This document shows, one piece after another, positions 26,504 through 35,068 of a DNA stretch of 64,000 nt; position 1 is the stretch's first letter; each line of letters starts with the position of its first letter. This DNA comes from Leadbettera azotonutricia ZAS-9 (GTDB lineage: Bacteria > Spirochaetota > Spirochaetia > Treponematales > Breznakiellaceae): assembly GCF_000214355.1 (NCBI RefSeq), contig NC_015577.1, positions 806,001 through 870,000 on the forward strand, written 5' to 3'. The position numbers and the translations under genes were made by a program. Under the pieces are notes generated by a model. It had not been told where the DNA came from. It did no database searches and was given only the letters and a program-made list of their open reading frames with translations.

Positions 26504-27712
26504 ATGGGTAAGCTTAAAATTCCTGCTGATGATACACCCTCCCGGGACGCCTTTGTGCCCCTGAACGCAGGCTTGGCCGCCTATAGGCAGATACTTACGC
26601 AAAGGGACAATCCCATTCCTCCGGAGCGCTCCGCTGATGGCCTTGTGAAGACCGGTGAAGGGCTTTCCAAGACCGTAAGGCCAGCGAAGAAGAAAGACAC
26701 CGGTACAGAGCCGGTGTCCAGGTATCGGCGGGTGGCACAGTTTTTGGTTCTTGTGGGCAGCGACAAGGCTGCCGAGATCCTCTCCTACCTTGATCCTGAT
26801 CAGGTTGAAGCTGTTTCCAAAGAGATAGTCAGCATCAAGGGCATCACCCCCGAAGAAGGAGAGGCGGTGCTGGACGAATTTCGTTCCCTCCTTTCTTCGC
26901 CTTACGCCTATTCCGGCTCGTCCCAGGGCGGGATAGAGGCTGCCCGGCGTCTTCTCTATGCAGCATTCGGCCCTGAAAAGGGCGAGAGTTTTTTGGTAAA
27001 GACCGTTCCCGAGGCTGCTGAAAACCCTTTCGATTTTTTGAAGGATTATAGCGGCGAACAGCTGGCTTTGTTTTTCCGTGACGAAAGCCCTGCGGCTATG
27101 GCAATGGTGCTTTCGCGCCTCCCCTCCCGGCTTTCCGCCGCAGCCCTTGCCAATACCGCCCCGGCCCGCAAGCTGGAGGTGGTGAAGCGTATTGCCCGCA
27201 TGGGCGAGACCCACCCCGAGGTGATCGAGCGGGCAGCCGCCGCCATGAAGGAAAAGGCCCGCCACTTTGGGCGCAGCGACGATACAGCGGAGATGGACGG
27301 CATGGGGGCCCTCACGGCTATACTCAGACATTCGGATATATCCTTTGGCGACAGGCTTTTGGACGAATTAAGCTATGAAGATCCTGAATTAAGCAAAGGC
27401 CTTAAAGACAGGCTCTATACCCTGGATGACGTAGTTTTGGCTTCCGACCGGCCCATACAGGAAAAGCTCCATTCCATGCCGGATATGGACATAGCCCTGC
27501 TCATCAAAGGCCGTTCCGAAGCTTTTGTCAAAAAGATCATGGGCAACCTTTCTTCGGGAAGGGGGGAGCGGATCAGGGAAGAAGGCGAAATTATGGGGGC
27601 AGTCCCTAAAATTGAAGCAGAAGCAGCGGCCCGTGAATTTCTTGGATGGTTCAGGTTGAACCGTGAAGAAGGCCGCATACTAATGATGAACGATGAGGAT
27701 GTGATTTTATGA
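26504..27712 (+). CDS. fliG1: FliG-like flagellar motor switch protein (spirochaetal FliG1 type)
   Basis: The 402-residue product matches FliG over its N, middle and C domains: an RYRRVAQFLVLVGSDKAAEILSYL-type start near residue 72, an EHPQ-like site written as ESPAAMAMVLSRLP near 197, and a C-terminal torque-helix region near 310-370. It has an unusual 70-residue N-terminal extension. Spirochaetes carry two FliG proteins; FliG2 drives rotation and FliG1 has a more specialised role in the periplasmic flagellum. The altered EHPQ motif and extension argue for FliG1. No other flagellar gene is near. It overlaps the protease gene by four bases. Confidence 0.72.
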   Translation: MGKLKIPADDTPSRDAFVPLNAGLAAYRQILTQRDNPIPPERSADGLVKTGEGLSKTVRPAKKKDTGTEPVSRYRRVAQFLVLVGSDKAAEILSYLDPDQVEAVSKEIVSIKGITPEEGEAVLDEFRSLLSSPYAYSGSSQGGIEAARRLLYAAFGPEKGESFLVKTVPEAAENPFDFLKDYSGEQLALFFRDESPAAMAMVLSRLPSRLSAAALANTAPARKLEVVKRIARMGETHPEVIERAAAAMKEKARHFGRSDDTAEMDGMGALTAILRHSDISFGDRLLDELSYEDPELSKGLKDRLYTLDDVVLASDRPIQEKLHSMPDMDIALLIKGRSEAFVKKIMGNLSSGRGERIREEGEIMGAVPKIEAEAAAREFLGWFRLNREEGRILMMNDEDVIL

Positions 27713-30700
27713 TTCAAGCTTTAAAGAAAGGGCAAATTTTAGACAGCGGTTTTGAAATTCTGGAAGTAAAGGATCTTGCGGAGCTCGAAGCAATTGGCAT
27801 TTGGGCCAGGCATCAAAAAAGCGGCGCTGAAGTTTTCCATGTCCTTAATGACGACAGCGAAAATCTTTTTGGTTTTTCCTTTGCCACCGCTCCCGATGAT
27901 TCCACCGGTGTGGCCCATATAATTGAGCACTCGGTTCTCTGCGGGTCAAAAAATTATCCCCTAAAAGACGCATTTTTAGTGTTGGCCCAGGGAAGCCTCC
28001 AGACCTTCCTCAACGCCTGGACTTTTCCGGACAAGACCGTCTACCCTGCAAGCTCGATTAACGAAAGGGACTATTTTAATCTCATGGGGGTTTACGGCGA
28101 TGCGGTGTTCAGGCCCACCCTTTCCGAATGGACCTTTATGCAGGAAGGGCACCGGTTTGAATACGCTGAAGACAAGCTTTCCATTACCGGGGTTGTTTAT
28201 AATGAGATGAAGGGCAATTACTCTTCACTGGATTCTTATGCGGGCGACTGGTCGATAAGGGCTGTGCTTCCCAATACAGCCTACGATTTTGATTCAGGCG
28301 GCGATCCTGATTGTATCCCCGGTTTAAGCTGGGAACAATTTAAGGAATTCCACCGTTCCCGCTATTCACCGGCAAATTGCAAGGTTTTTCTGGCAGGAAA
28401 TATACCCACAGAAAAACAATTGACTTTTTTGAACGACAAGTTCTTTTCCTCCCTTCCTGCGGGCAAAGCTGCAGCCCCCGTTTCCAAAGTTGAAGCCTGG
28501 ACAGAACCCCGAGCTTTCACCGTTGTCTGCCCCGCAGGAGCAGAAACAAAATCCACAGTATTGCTGTCATGGCTCTGCGGAGACAGTACAGACCCTATGG
28601 AGACTTTGAGTCTTGGGGCTCTTGTCGAAACCCTGCTCGGCCATGACGGCTCCCCCTTGACCAGGGCCCTGATTGATTCGGGCCTTGGGGAAGATCTTTC
28701 ACCGGCAACAGGCCTTGAAGGGGAAATCAGGGAATCCGTTTTCTGCGCGGGTCTCAGGGGCGTTGACGGAAAAGAAAAGGAAACCGAAACCCTCATACTT
28801 GGCGAACTCGAAAGGCTTGCAAAAGAAGGCATCCCCAAAGAGGAAATCGAAGCTGCCCTTTTGTCCATGGAATTTTCCCATCGTGAGATACGCCGTTCAG
28901 GCGGGCCTTTCTCCCTGGTGTGGATGCGCCGTTCTCTGCGCGGCTGGCTCCATGGGGCCAATCCCTGGAGCAGCCTCCTTTTTGCGCCTTACTTTGCGGA
29001 GCTGAAACAGAAATTGGCTTCCGATCCTCATTATTTCGAAAAACTGATCAAAAAATATTTTATTGATAATCCTCACCGCGCTTGCGTTATTATAAAACCC
29101 GAGAAAGATTTTCTTGAAAAAAAAGAAGCGGCCTTATCCGGAATGCTGGCGGAAAAAGAAGCGTCATTATCAACCGCGGAAAAAGAAGCAATTCAAAAAA
29201 AATCCGCAGAGTTGCTGCGCATACAGGAAGAAAGCGACAGCCCCGAAGCCCTGTCAACAATCCCCCACCTTTCGCGGAAAGATCTTTCCGCGGAAATCGA
29301 AAAAGTCCCCAGGGATCTCTATACTGCAAACGGCACACCTGTGCTTGCGCATCCGCTTTTTACGAATGGCATAACATATGCTGATCTGGCTTTCCCTGTT
29401 GATGTACTTGAACCTGAGGATTACCCCTGGCTTCCCTTCTTTTCGAGGGCTGTCGTTTCAGTAGGTTTGCCGGGCCTTGATTACGGAGAAGTGTCCAGCC
29501 TTCTGGCGCAGACTGTGGGCGGATTCCATGCCACTCTCCAGGGCGGAACTTCTGCGCCCGGCGCCGCCAAAGCAGCTGTCTTTCCCTCGGGTATTTTTGA
29601 CATAGGAGGAAGGGACTGGCTGGTGTACCATCTCAAAGCCCTGGACGAGAAATTCGGATCTTCATTGGATCTGGCCTTGCGCCTTGTCAGCGAAGCTGAT
29701 TTTACGGATCTTAAACGCATACGGGATCTGGCAGTGGAAATGAAGAACGATGCTGATTCGAGCCTTGCCCCAGCCGGGCACATGTTCGCCTCGCTCAGAT
29801 CAAGCCGGGGCTGTTCCCGTGCAAAACTGATAGATGAGATATGGGGCGGCCTTGATTCTATCCTTTTTGCCCACCGTCTTGTCGAAATGGGCAGCGCTGA
29901 AATCAGGGATCGCCTTGTCAGCATCAGGGACAGGCTCGTCGGAGGCGGCATGCTGGGGAATTTATGCGGCAGCTCTTCTTCAATAGAAAAAGGGCTTGGC
30001 GAATTAGGGCAGCGTTTTGGCAGATTCGGCGCCCCCAGGCCCAGGAAGGCCGCAAATGCCGAGGCCTCTGCCTTTGCCCCCCATTCCAGCCTGCCTTTAG
30101 GCCTTTCAGGCCGCCCTGAAGTTTTCTCCTCTCCTTCGCTTCAGGTAGGTTTTGCATCCTTTACACTTCCTGCCGCTCCTTTCGGTTCCAAAGGCCAAGC
30201 CGCAGAACTGGTGCTTTCCCACCTGCTTTCGACCGGCGCCCTCTGGGAAACCATACGCATGAAGGGCGGGGCCTACGGCGCTTTTGCCCAAAGCGACAAC
30301 CTTGAAGGCGTCTTTGCTTTTTCTACTTACCGCGATCCCGATCCCCAGCGTTCACTGGAAGCCTTTTCGTCAATTATAAAAGAGCTTGCAACCCCGATGG
30401 GGGCATGGGATGAAAACGACGAGCTGGAGAAAGCGATAATCGGTTCTTACTCAAAAGAAACCCGTCCCCGTACCAGCGCCGAAAAAAGCCTTTCGGACTT
30501 TTACCGCTTCCTCTATGGTATTGAGGATCGTCACCGTTCAAAACGGCTCAAATCCCTCGTTGCTGTCTCGGGAAATGACATCAGCGCTGCACTTGAAAGG
30601 CTTGCTGCTTCAATTGACAGCAATACTGCGACAGGCGGGAAGGGTCCTTTCCCCCATCCTGTGATCATAGCAGGGCGCACAGAGGCCGAAAAAGCCGCCG

Positions 30701-30738
30701 CCCAGCTGGGGACGGGGGTAACGGAATTGCCGGTGTAA
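27709..30738 (+). CDS. M16C metallopeptidase (presequence protease/Cym1 family)
   Basis: This 1009-residue zinc protease has the inverted HxxEH motif (GVAHIIEHSVLCGS, about residues 65-78) with the downstream glutamate region NAWTFPDKTVYP. It continues through the four M16 domains plus the M16C-associated linker to the inactive C-terminal half. The family degrades short peptides inside a closed chamber. No signal peptide is visible, so it is likely cytosolic. The ATG overlaps the fliG1 stop by four bases, so the two are translated together even though their functions have no clear link. Confidence 0.9.
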   Translation: MIQALKKGQILDSGFEILEVKDLAELEAIGIWARHQKSGAEVFHVLNDDSENLFGFSFATAPDDSTGVAHIIEHSVLCGSKNYPLKDAFLVLAQGSLQTFLNAWTFPDKTVYPASSINERDYFNLMGVYGDAVFRPTLSEWTFMQEGHRFEYAEDKLSITGVVYNEMKGNYSSLDSYAGDWSIRAVLPNTAYDFDSGGDPDCIPGLSWEQFKEFHRSRYSPANCKVFLAGNIPTEKQLTFLNDKFFSSLPAGKAAAPVSKVEAWTEPRAFTVVCPAGAETKSTVLLSWLCGDSTDPMETLSLGALVETLLGHDGSPLTRALIDSGLGEDLSPATGLEGEIRESVFCAGLRGVDGKEKETETLILGELERLAKEGIPKEEIEAALLSMEFSHREIRRSGGPFSLVWMRRSLRGWLHGANPWSSLLFAPYFAELKQKLASDPHYFEKLIKKYFIDNPHRACVIIKPEKDFLEKKEAALSGMLAEKEASLSTAEKEAIQKKSAELLRIQEESDSPEALSTIPHLSRKDLSAEIEKVPRDLYTANGTPVLAHPLFTNGITYADLAFPVDVLEPEDYPWLPFFSRAVVSVGLPGLDYGEVSSLLAQTVGGFHATLQGGTSAPGAAKAAVFPSGIFDIGGRDWLVYHLKALDEKFGSSLDLALRLVSEADFTDLKRIRDLAVEMKNDADSSLAPAGHMFASLRSSRGCSRAKLIDEIWGGLDSILFAHRLVEMGSAEIRDRLVSIRDRLVGGGMLGNLCGSSSSIEKGLGELGQRFGRFGAPRPRKAANAEASAFAPHSSLPLGLSGRPEVFSSPSLQVGFASFTLPAAPFGSKGQAAELVLSHLLSTGALWETIRMKGGAYGAFAQSDNLEGVFAFSTYRDPDPQRSLEAFSSIIKELATPMGAWDENDELEKAIIGSYSKETRPRTSAEKSLSDFYRFLYGIEDRHRSKRLKSLVAVSGNDISAALERLAASIDSNTATGGKGPFPHPVIIAGRTEAEKAAAQLGTGVTELPV

Positions 30739-30739
30739 T

Positions 30740-30790
30740 GCAATTCCCCGAAGGGGAATTGCTTAGGAGTTTCCACTATGTGGAAACTCC
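30740..30790. repeat. Tandem perfect hairpins between convergent genes
   Basis: Two perfect inverted repeats lie three bases apart. The first has ten-base arms starting GCAATTCCCC (30740-30749) around GAA; read on the minus strand its tip is a CUUCGG-type tetraloop. The second has 11-base arms starting GGAGTTTCCAC (30766-30776) around a TAT loop. Neither is followed by a T run. The second covers the last codons of the DUF3783 gene. They may act as bidirectional transcription or decay barriers, or be a repetitive palindrome. Confidence 0.85.
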
Positions 30791-31005
30791 CTTCCTTGTC
30801 CCTTTCTCGCCATAGCCTCGTGCTCTTTTGTCACTTCGCGGATGAGCTTTCGTATCTTCCATTCCATGTTGTTCACCGTGGAGGAGGCGAAGGCTATGGA
30901 AGCAGGATCGAGCCCTTCTTCCTTAACGGTTTTTTTGACGGCGTCCACAATTTTGAAGAGCAGCTCCCTGCTGAAGCCATGCACAAAAATAACAGGCGTT
31001 TCCAT
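30763..31005 (-). CDS. DUF3783 family protein
   Basis: A small 80-residue protein of the DUF3783 family, seen mostly in spirochaetes and Firmicutes, with the typical start VIFVHGFSRELLFKIVDAVKK and the middle SSTVNNMEWKIRKLIREV. Its function is unknown. AAGGGGA precedes the ATG. The 3' end runs into the tandem hairpins shared with the protease gene, and the gene diverges from comM. Confidence 0.75.
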   Translation of the reverse strand: METPVIFVHGFSRELLFKIVDAVKKTVKEEGLDPASIAFASSTVNNMEWKIRKLIREVTKEHEAMARKGQGREFPHSGNS

Positions 31006-31124
31006 ATAATCCCCTTGCTCTAATAATATACGAATTTTTACGATTTTTGCACTTTTTTTGCGATTTTTCCTAAAATTTCAAAGCGCCCTGCATCCCAATG
31101 CCATATAGGGTTATAGGGGGAAAT

Positions 31125-32732
31125 ATGTTTGTAACAGCTTATGCGCCTTACGGGGCCGAAGGGATCATCATCAGGGTTGAGGCGGATATACGCCGGGGCA
31201 TACCGGGCATAGATATCACGGGCCTTGCCGAAGGGGCAGTGCGGGAAGCCAGGGAACGGGTCAGGGCAAGCTTCCGCAATTCCGGCTATGCCTTTCCCGC
31301 CGACAGGATACTCATCAATCTTGCGCCGGCGGGTGTGCGCAAGGAAGGGGCCTCTCTGGATCTGCCCATAGCAGTCGCAGTGATGGCCGCCGCAGGCCTG
31401 GTTCCCCAACCCGAGAACCTCATGGTTATGGGGGAGCTTGAACTCTCGGGCAGATTACGGCCTGTGCGGGGCGTTCTTGCCGCTGCTGCGGCGGGTCTTA
31501 AGGCGGAGATCAGGGATTTTATCGTTCCCGCAGAAAACGCACGGGAAGCTGCCATTTTGGCTGGGGATAATTTTTTCGCTGCCGCCACTTTATGCGAGGC
31601 AGTGCACGCCCTGCAGGTGAGGGCCGAAACAGGAAAGCTGCCGCCCTATAGTTACGATCCTGATGAAGCTGATCCCTGTGCTGGTGTTTCTTTTGGCCTT
31701 AATCGCTCAAGGGATTGCAATCCTGCCGAATACTGCGGCGACTTTTCCGAAGTAAAGGGCCAGGCCCGGTACAAGCGGGCCCTGGAAATCGCAGCCGCAG
31801 GGGGCCATAACCTCCTTGCCTTCGGTCCGCCCGGATCGGGGAAGACTATGCTCGCAAGGCGTATCCCGGGCATCATGCCTCTTTTGGATTCTGACGAGGC
31901 AGTGGAAGTGACCAGGCTCCACAGCCTCGCGGGGCAGCTCAAAACAGATCCCGGCGGCGGAGGGGGACTTATAACCCAGCCGCCCTTCCGTTCCCCCCAC
32001 CATTCTGCCAGCACCGAAGGCATACTTGGCGGGGGCAGGGTCGTTAGGCCCGGAGAAATCACCCTGGCCCATTGGGGTGTCCTTTTCCTTGACGAAGCCC
32101 CCGAATTCCGCAGCAATGTACTGCAATCCCTCAGGGAACCCCTGGAAGACAGGGTGATAACCATAGCCAGGGCAGAAGGGCCGGTACGCCTCCCTGCCGA
32201 TTTCCAGCTCCTCATGGCGGCCAATACCTGCCCCTGCGGCAGGCTTGGCATGGCCTCGTCCGATGCCCAGGCCTGCTTTTGTACCGCCGAAGAGATACAC
32301 CGCTACTGGCGCAGGATAGGCGCCGCCCTTCTCGACAGGGTAGAACTCAGAGCCCCTGCTCCGGCCCCAGGCCTCGATGCCTTTAGCATGGGTCAGGAAG
32401 AACCTTCCGTGGAAATCGCTCTCAGGGTTGAACGGGCCGCGGCAATTCAGAAGGAACGCTTCAAGGGATTGGGTATCCGCAGGAATGCCCGAATGTCCCC
32501 CTCTCTCATTGATCAATATTGCCCTCTGACCCCCAGGGCCAGGGAGGCGTTCCATACGGCGGCGGCAAAACTGGGACTTTCCGGCAGGGCGTATCATGGA
32601 ATATTACGGGTTGCCCGCACCATCGCAGACCTGGAGGGGAAGGAAATGCTGGACACAGTCCACATCCTGGAAGCGGTGGAGCATCGCCGCCTGGGCGAGG
32701 ATCCTTATGACATTTTTACCGTAGGGAAATAG
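31125..32732 (+). CDS. comM: YifB/ComM-family Mg-chelatase-like AAA ATPase
   Basis: The 535-residue protein has an N-terminal Lon-like (ChlI) domain (about 15-170), a Mg-chelatase AAA core with Walker A FGPPGSGKTMLARRIP near 232 and Walker B LFLDEAPEF, the NTCPCG zinc loop and a C-terminal Mg_chelatase_C domain. ComM is a hexameric helicase that promotes branch migration when foreign DNA is integrated. ATG 31125 is chosen over a start 27 bases upstream because AGGGGG precedes it and family members begin MFVTAYA. It stands alone, diverging from the DUF3783 gene. Confidence 0.9.
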   Translation: MFVTAYAPYGAEGIIIRVEADIRRGIPGIDITGLAEGAVREARERVRASFRNSGYAFPADRILINLAPAGVRKEGASLDLPIAVAVMAAAGLVPQPENLMVMGELELSGRLRPVRGVLAAAAAGLKAEIRDFIVPAENAREAAILAGDNFFAAATLCEAVHALQVRAETGKLPPYSYDPDEADPCAGVSFGLNRSRDCNPAEYCGDFSEVKGQARYKRALEIAAAGGHNLLAFGPPGSGKTMLARRIPGIMPLLDSDEAVEVTRLHSLAGQLKTDPGGGGGLITQPPFRSPHHSASTEGILGGGRVVRPGEITLAHWGVLFLDEAPEFRSNVLQSLREPLEDRVITIARAEGPVRLPADFQLLMAANTCPCGRLGMASSDAQACFCTAEEIHRYWRRIGAALLDRVELRAPAPAPGLDAFSMGQEEPSVEIALRVERAAAIQKERFKGLGIRRNARMSPSLIDQYCPLTPRAREAFHTAAAKLGLSGRAYHGILRVARTIADLEGKEMLDTVHILEAVEHRRLGEDPYDIFTVGK

Positions 32733-32770
32733 GCCGGTTTTATGAAGCATTATTGGATAAAGTGCAGAAT

Positions 32771-32790
32771 GTCAATACAAAAGTATTGAC
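32771..32790 (+). promoter_or_regulatory. Operator-like inverted repeat before brnT
   Basis: Perfect eight-base arms GTCAATAC and GTATTGAC flank AAAA. The right arm supplies a TTGACA -35 (32786-32791), and TATTAT (32809-32814) is 17 bases away. BrnT/BrnA pairs are known to repress their own promoter, so this is the expected operator. The -10 overlaps the brnT start region, so transcription may start near ATG 32819, or a second promoter lies upstream. Confidence 0.7.
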
Positions 32791-32812
32791 AAAAATCCAT
32801 AGGAGCTGTATT

Positions 32813-33121
32813 ATGAAGATGGAATTTGAGTGGGACGAAGAAAAGAACATGGCAAATATCCAAAAACATGGTGTTGCCTTTGAGGACGCCATATATGTGT
32901 TTCTTGATCCCCTGTATTGCGAGATTTTTGACTGGGAACATAGCAGCGAATTTGAAGAACGATGGATAGCTTACGGATTGGTTAATCGGGTGCTAATGGT
33001 AAGCTTTATCGAACAAAATGACATAACCCGCGTAATTTCGGCCCGAAGGGCAACCCGGTCTGAAGAGGAGGCATATTATTATGGCTATTATGGTACGAAC
33101 GATTTTACAGGAAGGGGATAA
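32813..33121 (+). CDS. brnT: BrnT-type toxin (RNase), type II toxin-antitoxin system
   Basis: The product is a DUF497/BrnT toxin, about 102 residues, with the family start FEWDEEKNMANIQKHGVAFEDA and the C-terminal RVISARRATRSEEEAYY. BrnT has a RelE-like fold and cuts mRNA, stopping translation. ATG 32813 has AGGAG seven bases upstream; ATG 32819 would give the more usual MEFEWDE start and could be read from a short leader. Its end overlaps brnA by 41 bases, in a toxin-first order typical of this pair. Confidence 0.9.
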   Translation: MKMEFEWDEEKNMANIQKHGVAFEDAIYVFLDPLYCEIFDWEHSSEFEERWIAYGLVNRVLMVSFIEQNDITRVISARRATRSEEEAYYYGYYGTNDFTGRG

Positions 33122-33386
33122 TCCTTCCCCTGAAGCCCTGGCGCGGTTGGCCGCCCTCGACGGACGTCCGGTTGACACTTCCGATATTTCCGAAGCGACA
33201 GATGAGGAACTAAAAGAAATTGCCCGGCAGGTGCGGGAAAAACGCCGAAAAAAGATGTTTTCCCTCCGCTTGTCCAACGAGACAATCGAATGGTGGCAGC
33301 AACTCGGGGAGGGGTATACCGGCATTATGGCCCGGCTGCTCGAAAAGGCCAAAAGCCACCCCGAATGGATCAAGCAATGCTTGTAA
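33081..33386 (+). CDS. brnA: BrnA-type antitoxin
   Basis: A 101-residue antitoxin of the BrnA/DUF4415 family. The acidic N-terminal part (PVDTSDISEATDEELKEI) should mask the toxin. The ribbon-helix-helix C-terminus (KKMFSLRLSNETIEWWQQLGE, then GYTGIMARLLEKA) should bind the operator palindrome upstream of brnT. Its 3' end converges on and overlaps the PHP gene by 17 bases. A remnant of a similar antitoxin lies at 38752-38899. Confidence 0.88.
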   Translation: MAIMVRTILQEGDNPSPEALARLAALDGRPVDTSDISEATDEELKEIARQVREKRRKKMFSLRLSNETIEWWQQLGEGYTGIMARLLEKAKSHPEWIKQCL

Positions 33387-34221
33387 GCGGCGGAATAGCC
33401 TCCAGCACCGAATCTTCAATCTTCTTGTCCCCCGCAGTGATGCCGAGCCTGCGATCAGGCCGTGCCTCCCCATGGAAGTCGCTCCCTGCGGTAATATAAA
33501 GCCCCAGGGTCTTGCCCAGTTCCTCAAGGCGCTTGCAGGAACGGGGTTTGGCTGTAGGGTGCCAGGCCTCAAGCCCGTCGAGCCCCCGCTCCTTGAGGTT
33601 CTTGACGAGCTCAGGCAGACGTCCCCAGGCCACAAAAAGCGACATGGGGTGTGCCAGTACCGCTATGCCCCCGGATTCCTTGATGAGGGGCACAATCTTG
33701 TCGAATTCCAGCCCTTTCTTGGGCGCATAGAGGGGCTTCCCCCTGCCTAGATAACGGCGGAATGCCTGCTCCCGGTTTTTTACGATTTTGCGCTGTACCA
33801 GGATGGCGGCAAAATGGGGCCTCCCCACCGAGTGCCCTCCGGAGAGCGCCCGGATTTCTTCATAGGTAGCGTCGATGCTGAGTTCATGCATACGCTCCAA
33901 TATTTCAAGGTTCCGCTCTTCCCTGCCTTTGGCAAGGCTTGCCACAGCCTCAAGAAAGGCAGGGCTGGGCTGGCGTATGCCCAGGCCCAGGAGGTGGAAT
34001 TCACCGCCCGATTCCTGGTTCCATTCAATTTGAAGCTCAATGCCCGGGATAAAATGGAGCCCCAGTTTTCTGGCGGTTTTTTCGGCTTCGCCAAGGCCGT
34101 TGATGGTGTCGTGGTCTGTCAGGGCAAGGGCTGTAAGGCCCCGTTTGGAAGCTTCTTCAACCAGCGCCTGAGGACTCAGGCTGCCGTCGGAGGCAGTAGA
34201 ATGGGTATGCAAATCGATCAT
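33370..34221 (-). CDS. PHP-domain phosphoesterase (TrpH/RNase AM type)
   Basis: The 283-residue protein carries the PHP metal motifs IDLHTHSTASDGSLSP at the start, LTDHDTINGL near 36, an HP pair in AVLAHPMSLF and SDFHGEARPD near 255. The family includes 3',5'-nucleoside bisphosphate phosphatases and 5'-3' exoribonucleases that trim rRNA ends (RNase AM). ATG 34221 places the metal motif at residue 3, as is usual; a GTG 18 bases upstream is possible. No ribosome-binding site is clear. Confidence 0.85.
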   Translation of the reverse strand: MIDLHTHSTASDGSLSPQALVEEASKRGLTALALTDHDTINGLGEAEKTARKLGLHFIPGIELQIEWNQESGGEFHLLGLGIRQPSPAFLEAVASLAKGREERNLEILERMHELSIDATYEEIRALSGGHSVGRPHFAAILVQRKIVKNREQAFRRYLGRGKPLYAPKKGLEFDKIVPLIKESGGIAVLAHPMSLFVAWGRLPELVKNLKERGLDGLEAWHPTAKPRSCKRLEELGKTLGLYITAGSDFHGEARPDRRLGITAGDKKIEDSVLEAIPPLTSIA

Positions 34222-34275
34222 TGAGCGGAATTTTAGCACATTTTGCTTGTTTTGCCCCTATCCCCCGCAGAAAGA

Positions 34276-34323
34276 TGCCGCCGCGAAACCGAAATTTTTG
34301 CCAGGCGGCGGCACCCTTTTTTC
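34276..34323 (+). terminator. Intrinsic terminator oriented for the plus strand
   Basis: Arms TGCCGCCGC (34276-34284) and GCGGCGGCA (34305-34313) are followed by a T run (34317-34323). Both flanking genes are on the minus strand, so its T tract fits a plus-strand transcript, presumably brnTA read-through running antisense to the PHP gene. For the minus strand (end of the rubredoxin-PTPS gene) the T tract is poor. Confidence 0.7.
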
Positions 34324-34327
34324 GTTG

Positions 34328-34933
34328 TTAGACACTAAATGAAGCAGCATTGTCGCCGGATGTGAATGTGAGTTTCTTGATATTGAGGGTATCCTTTAAT
34401 AGAGAATAGAAAACCTCAATCAAGTTCTCGACGGTTGCGACTTTCTTGACAACCACAAGGCGGCATTCAGGATAGGCTTTTGCAAGCTCCGTATCAAAGG
34501 CTATGCCGACGCTGGTATTCCATGTTGAGCCACCCTTGATTCCCTGCGCCTCGTATACCTTGAGAAGCTCAGGAAGAATCGGGTCTTCTTTTTGCAAAAT
34601 AATCGCGTGGTCAAAGTTTACCAAATATTCCCACGCATGGTTTTTTATGCTGTTGCAAGCCACAACAAAACCATTTTTGCTGTTTACCTCGCCTTCCACT
34701 TCAAGCGTTAGTGTTCCCGTATGTCCGTGAAGATACTGCGCCTCGCCAATGTAACCCAAGAATCGATGCGCATACTGGATATTGAGTTTTGTTATTGACG
34801 TCAGCACTCTTTTTTCCCCGCCCGCCTGTTTTTCTTTGAACTCCGAAGATGCAACATGGCACACCGGACATTGAGACGGCGCGCTTTCACCCGCATGAAC
34901 ATACCCGCATTTTGAGCAAATCCATTGTTTCAT
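34328..34933 (-). CDS. Rubredoxin-like domain fused to a 6-pyruvoyl-tetrahydropterin synthase/QueD-family domain
   Basis: Residues 1-35 form a rubredoxin/rubrerythrin-type iron site (Cys6, Cys9, Cys22, Cys25: CSKCGY and CPVC). From about residue 45 the protein is a T-fold PTPS/QueD enzyme, with the first zinc histidine in YAHRFLGY and the pair in LHGHTGTL, plus NFDHAIIL and TVENLIEVFYSLL. The catalytic cysteine normally four residues before HGH is alanine here (EAQYLHGH), so the usual QueD reaction is doubtful; a glutamate lies one position earlier. An N-terminal redox site suggests electron transfer or oxygen sensing. It lies downstream of a Fur gene on the same strand. Confidence 0.82.
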   Translation of the reverse strand: MKQWICSKCGYVHAGESAPSQCPVCHVASSEFKEKQAGGEKRVLTSITKLNIQYAHRFLGYIGEAQYLHGHTGTLTLEVEGEVNSKNGFVVACNSIKNHAWEYLVNFDHAIILQKEDPILPELLKVYEAQGIKGGSTWNTSVGIAFDTELAKAYPECRLVVVKKVATVENLIEVFYSLLKDTLNIKKLTFTSGDNAASFSV

Positions 34934-34978
34934 TTTTTGTACTCTCCCTCGCGCTTAAAGTCCGCCGACTTTTATTAA

Positions 34979-35030
34979 GCGCTCTGACGAGCGCAACGTT
35001 CTATGAACGTTTCTATCAATAATCGAAACG
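34979..35030. repeat. Cluster of three short inverted repeats
   Basis: GCGCTC and GAGCGC (34979-34994) flank TGAC. Immediately after, AACGTTC and GAACGTT (34995-35011) flank TAT, and CGTTTC and GAAACG (35008-35030) overlap the second. The layout, a hairpin directly followed by one with a TAT loop, matches the element at 30740-30790. It lies between the Fur gene and the rubredoxin-PTPS gene, both on the minus strand, and could attenuate or protect that transcript. Confidence 0.7.
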
Positions 35031-35068
35031 ATTACCAATATACACTAAAAAAACCGCACCCGGGGATT

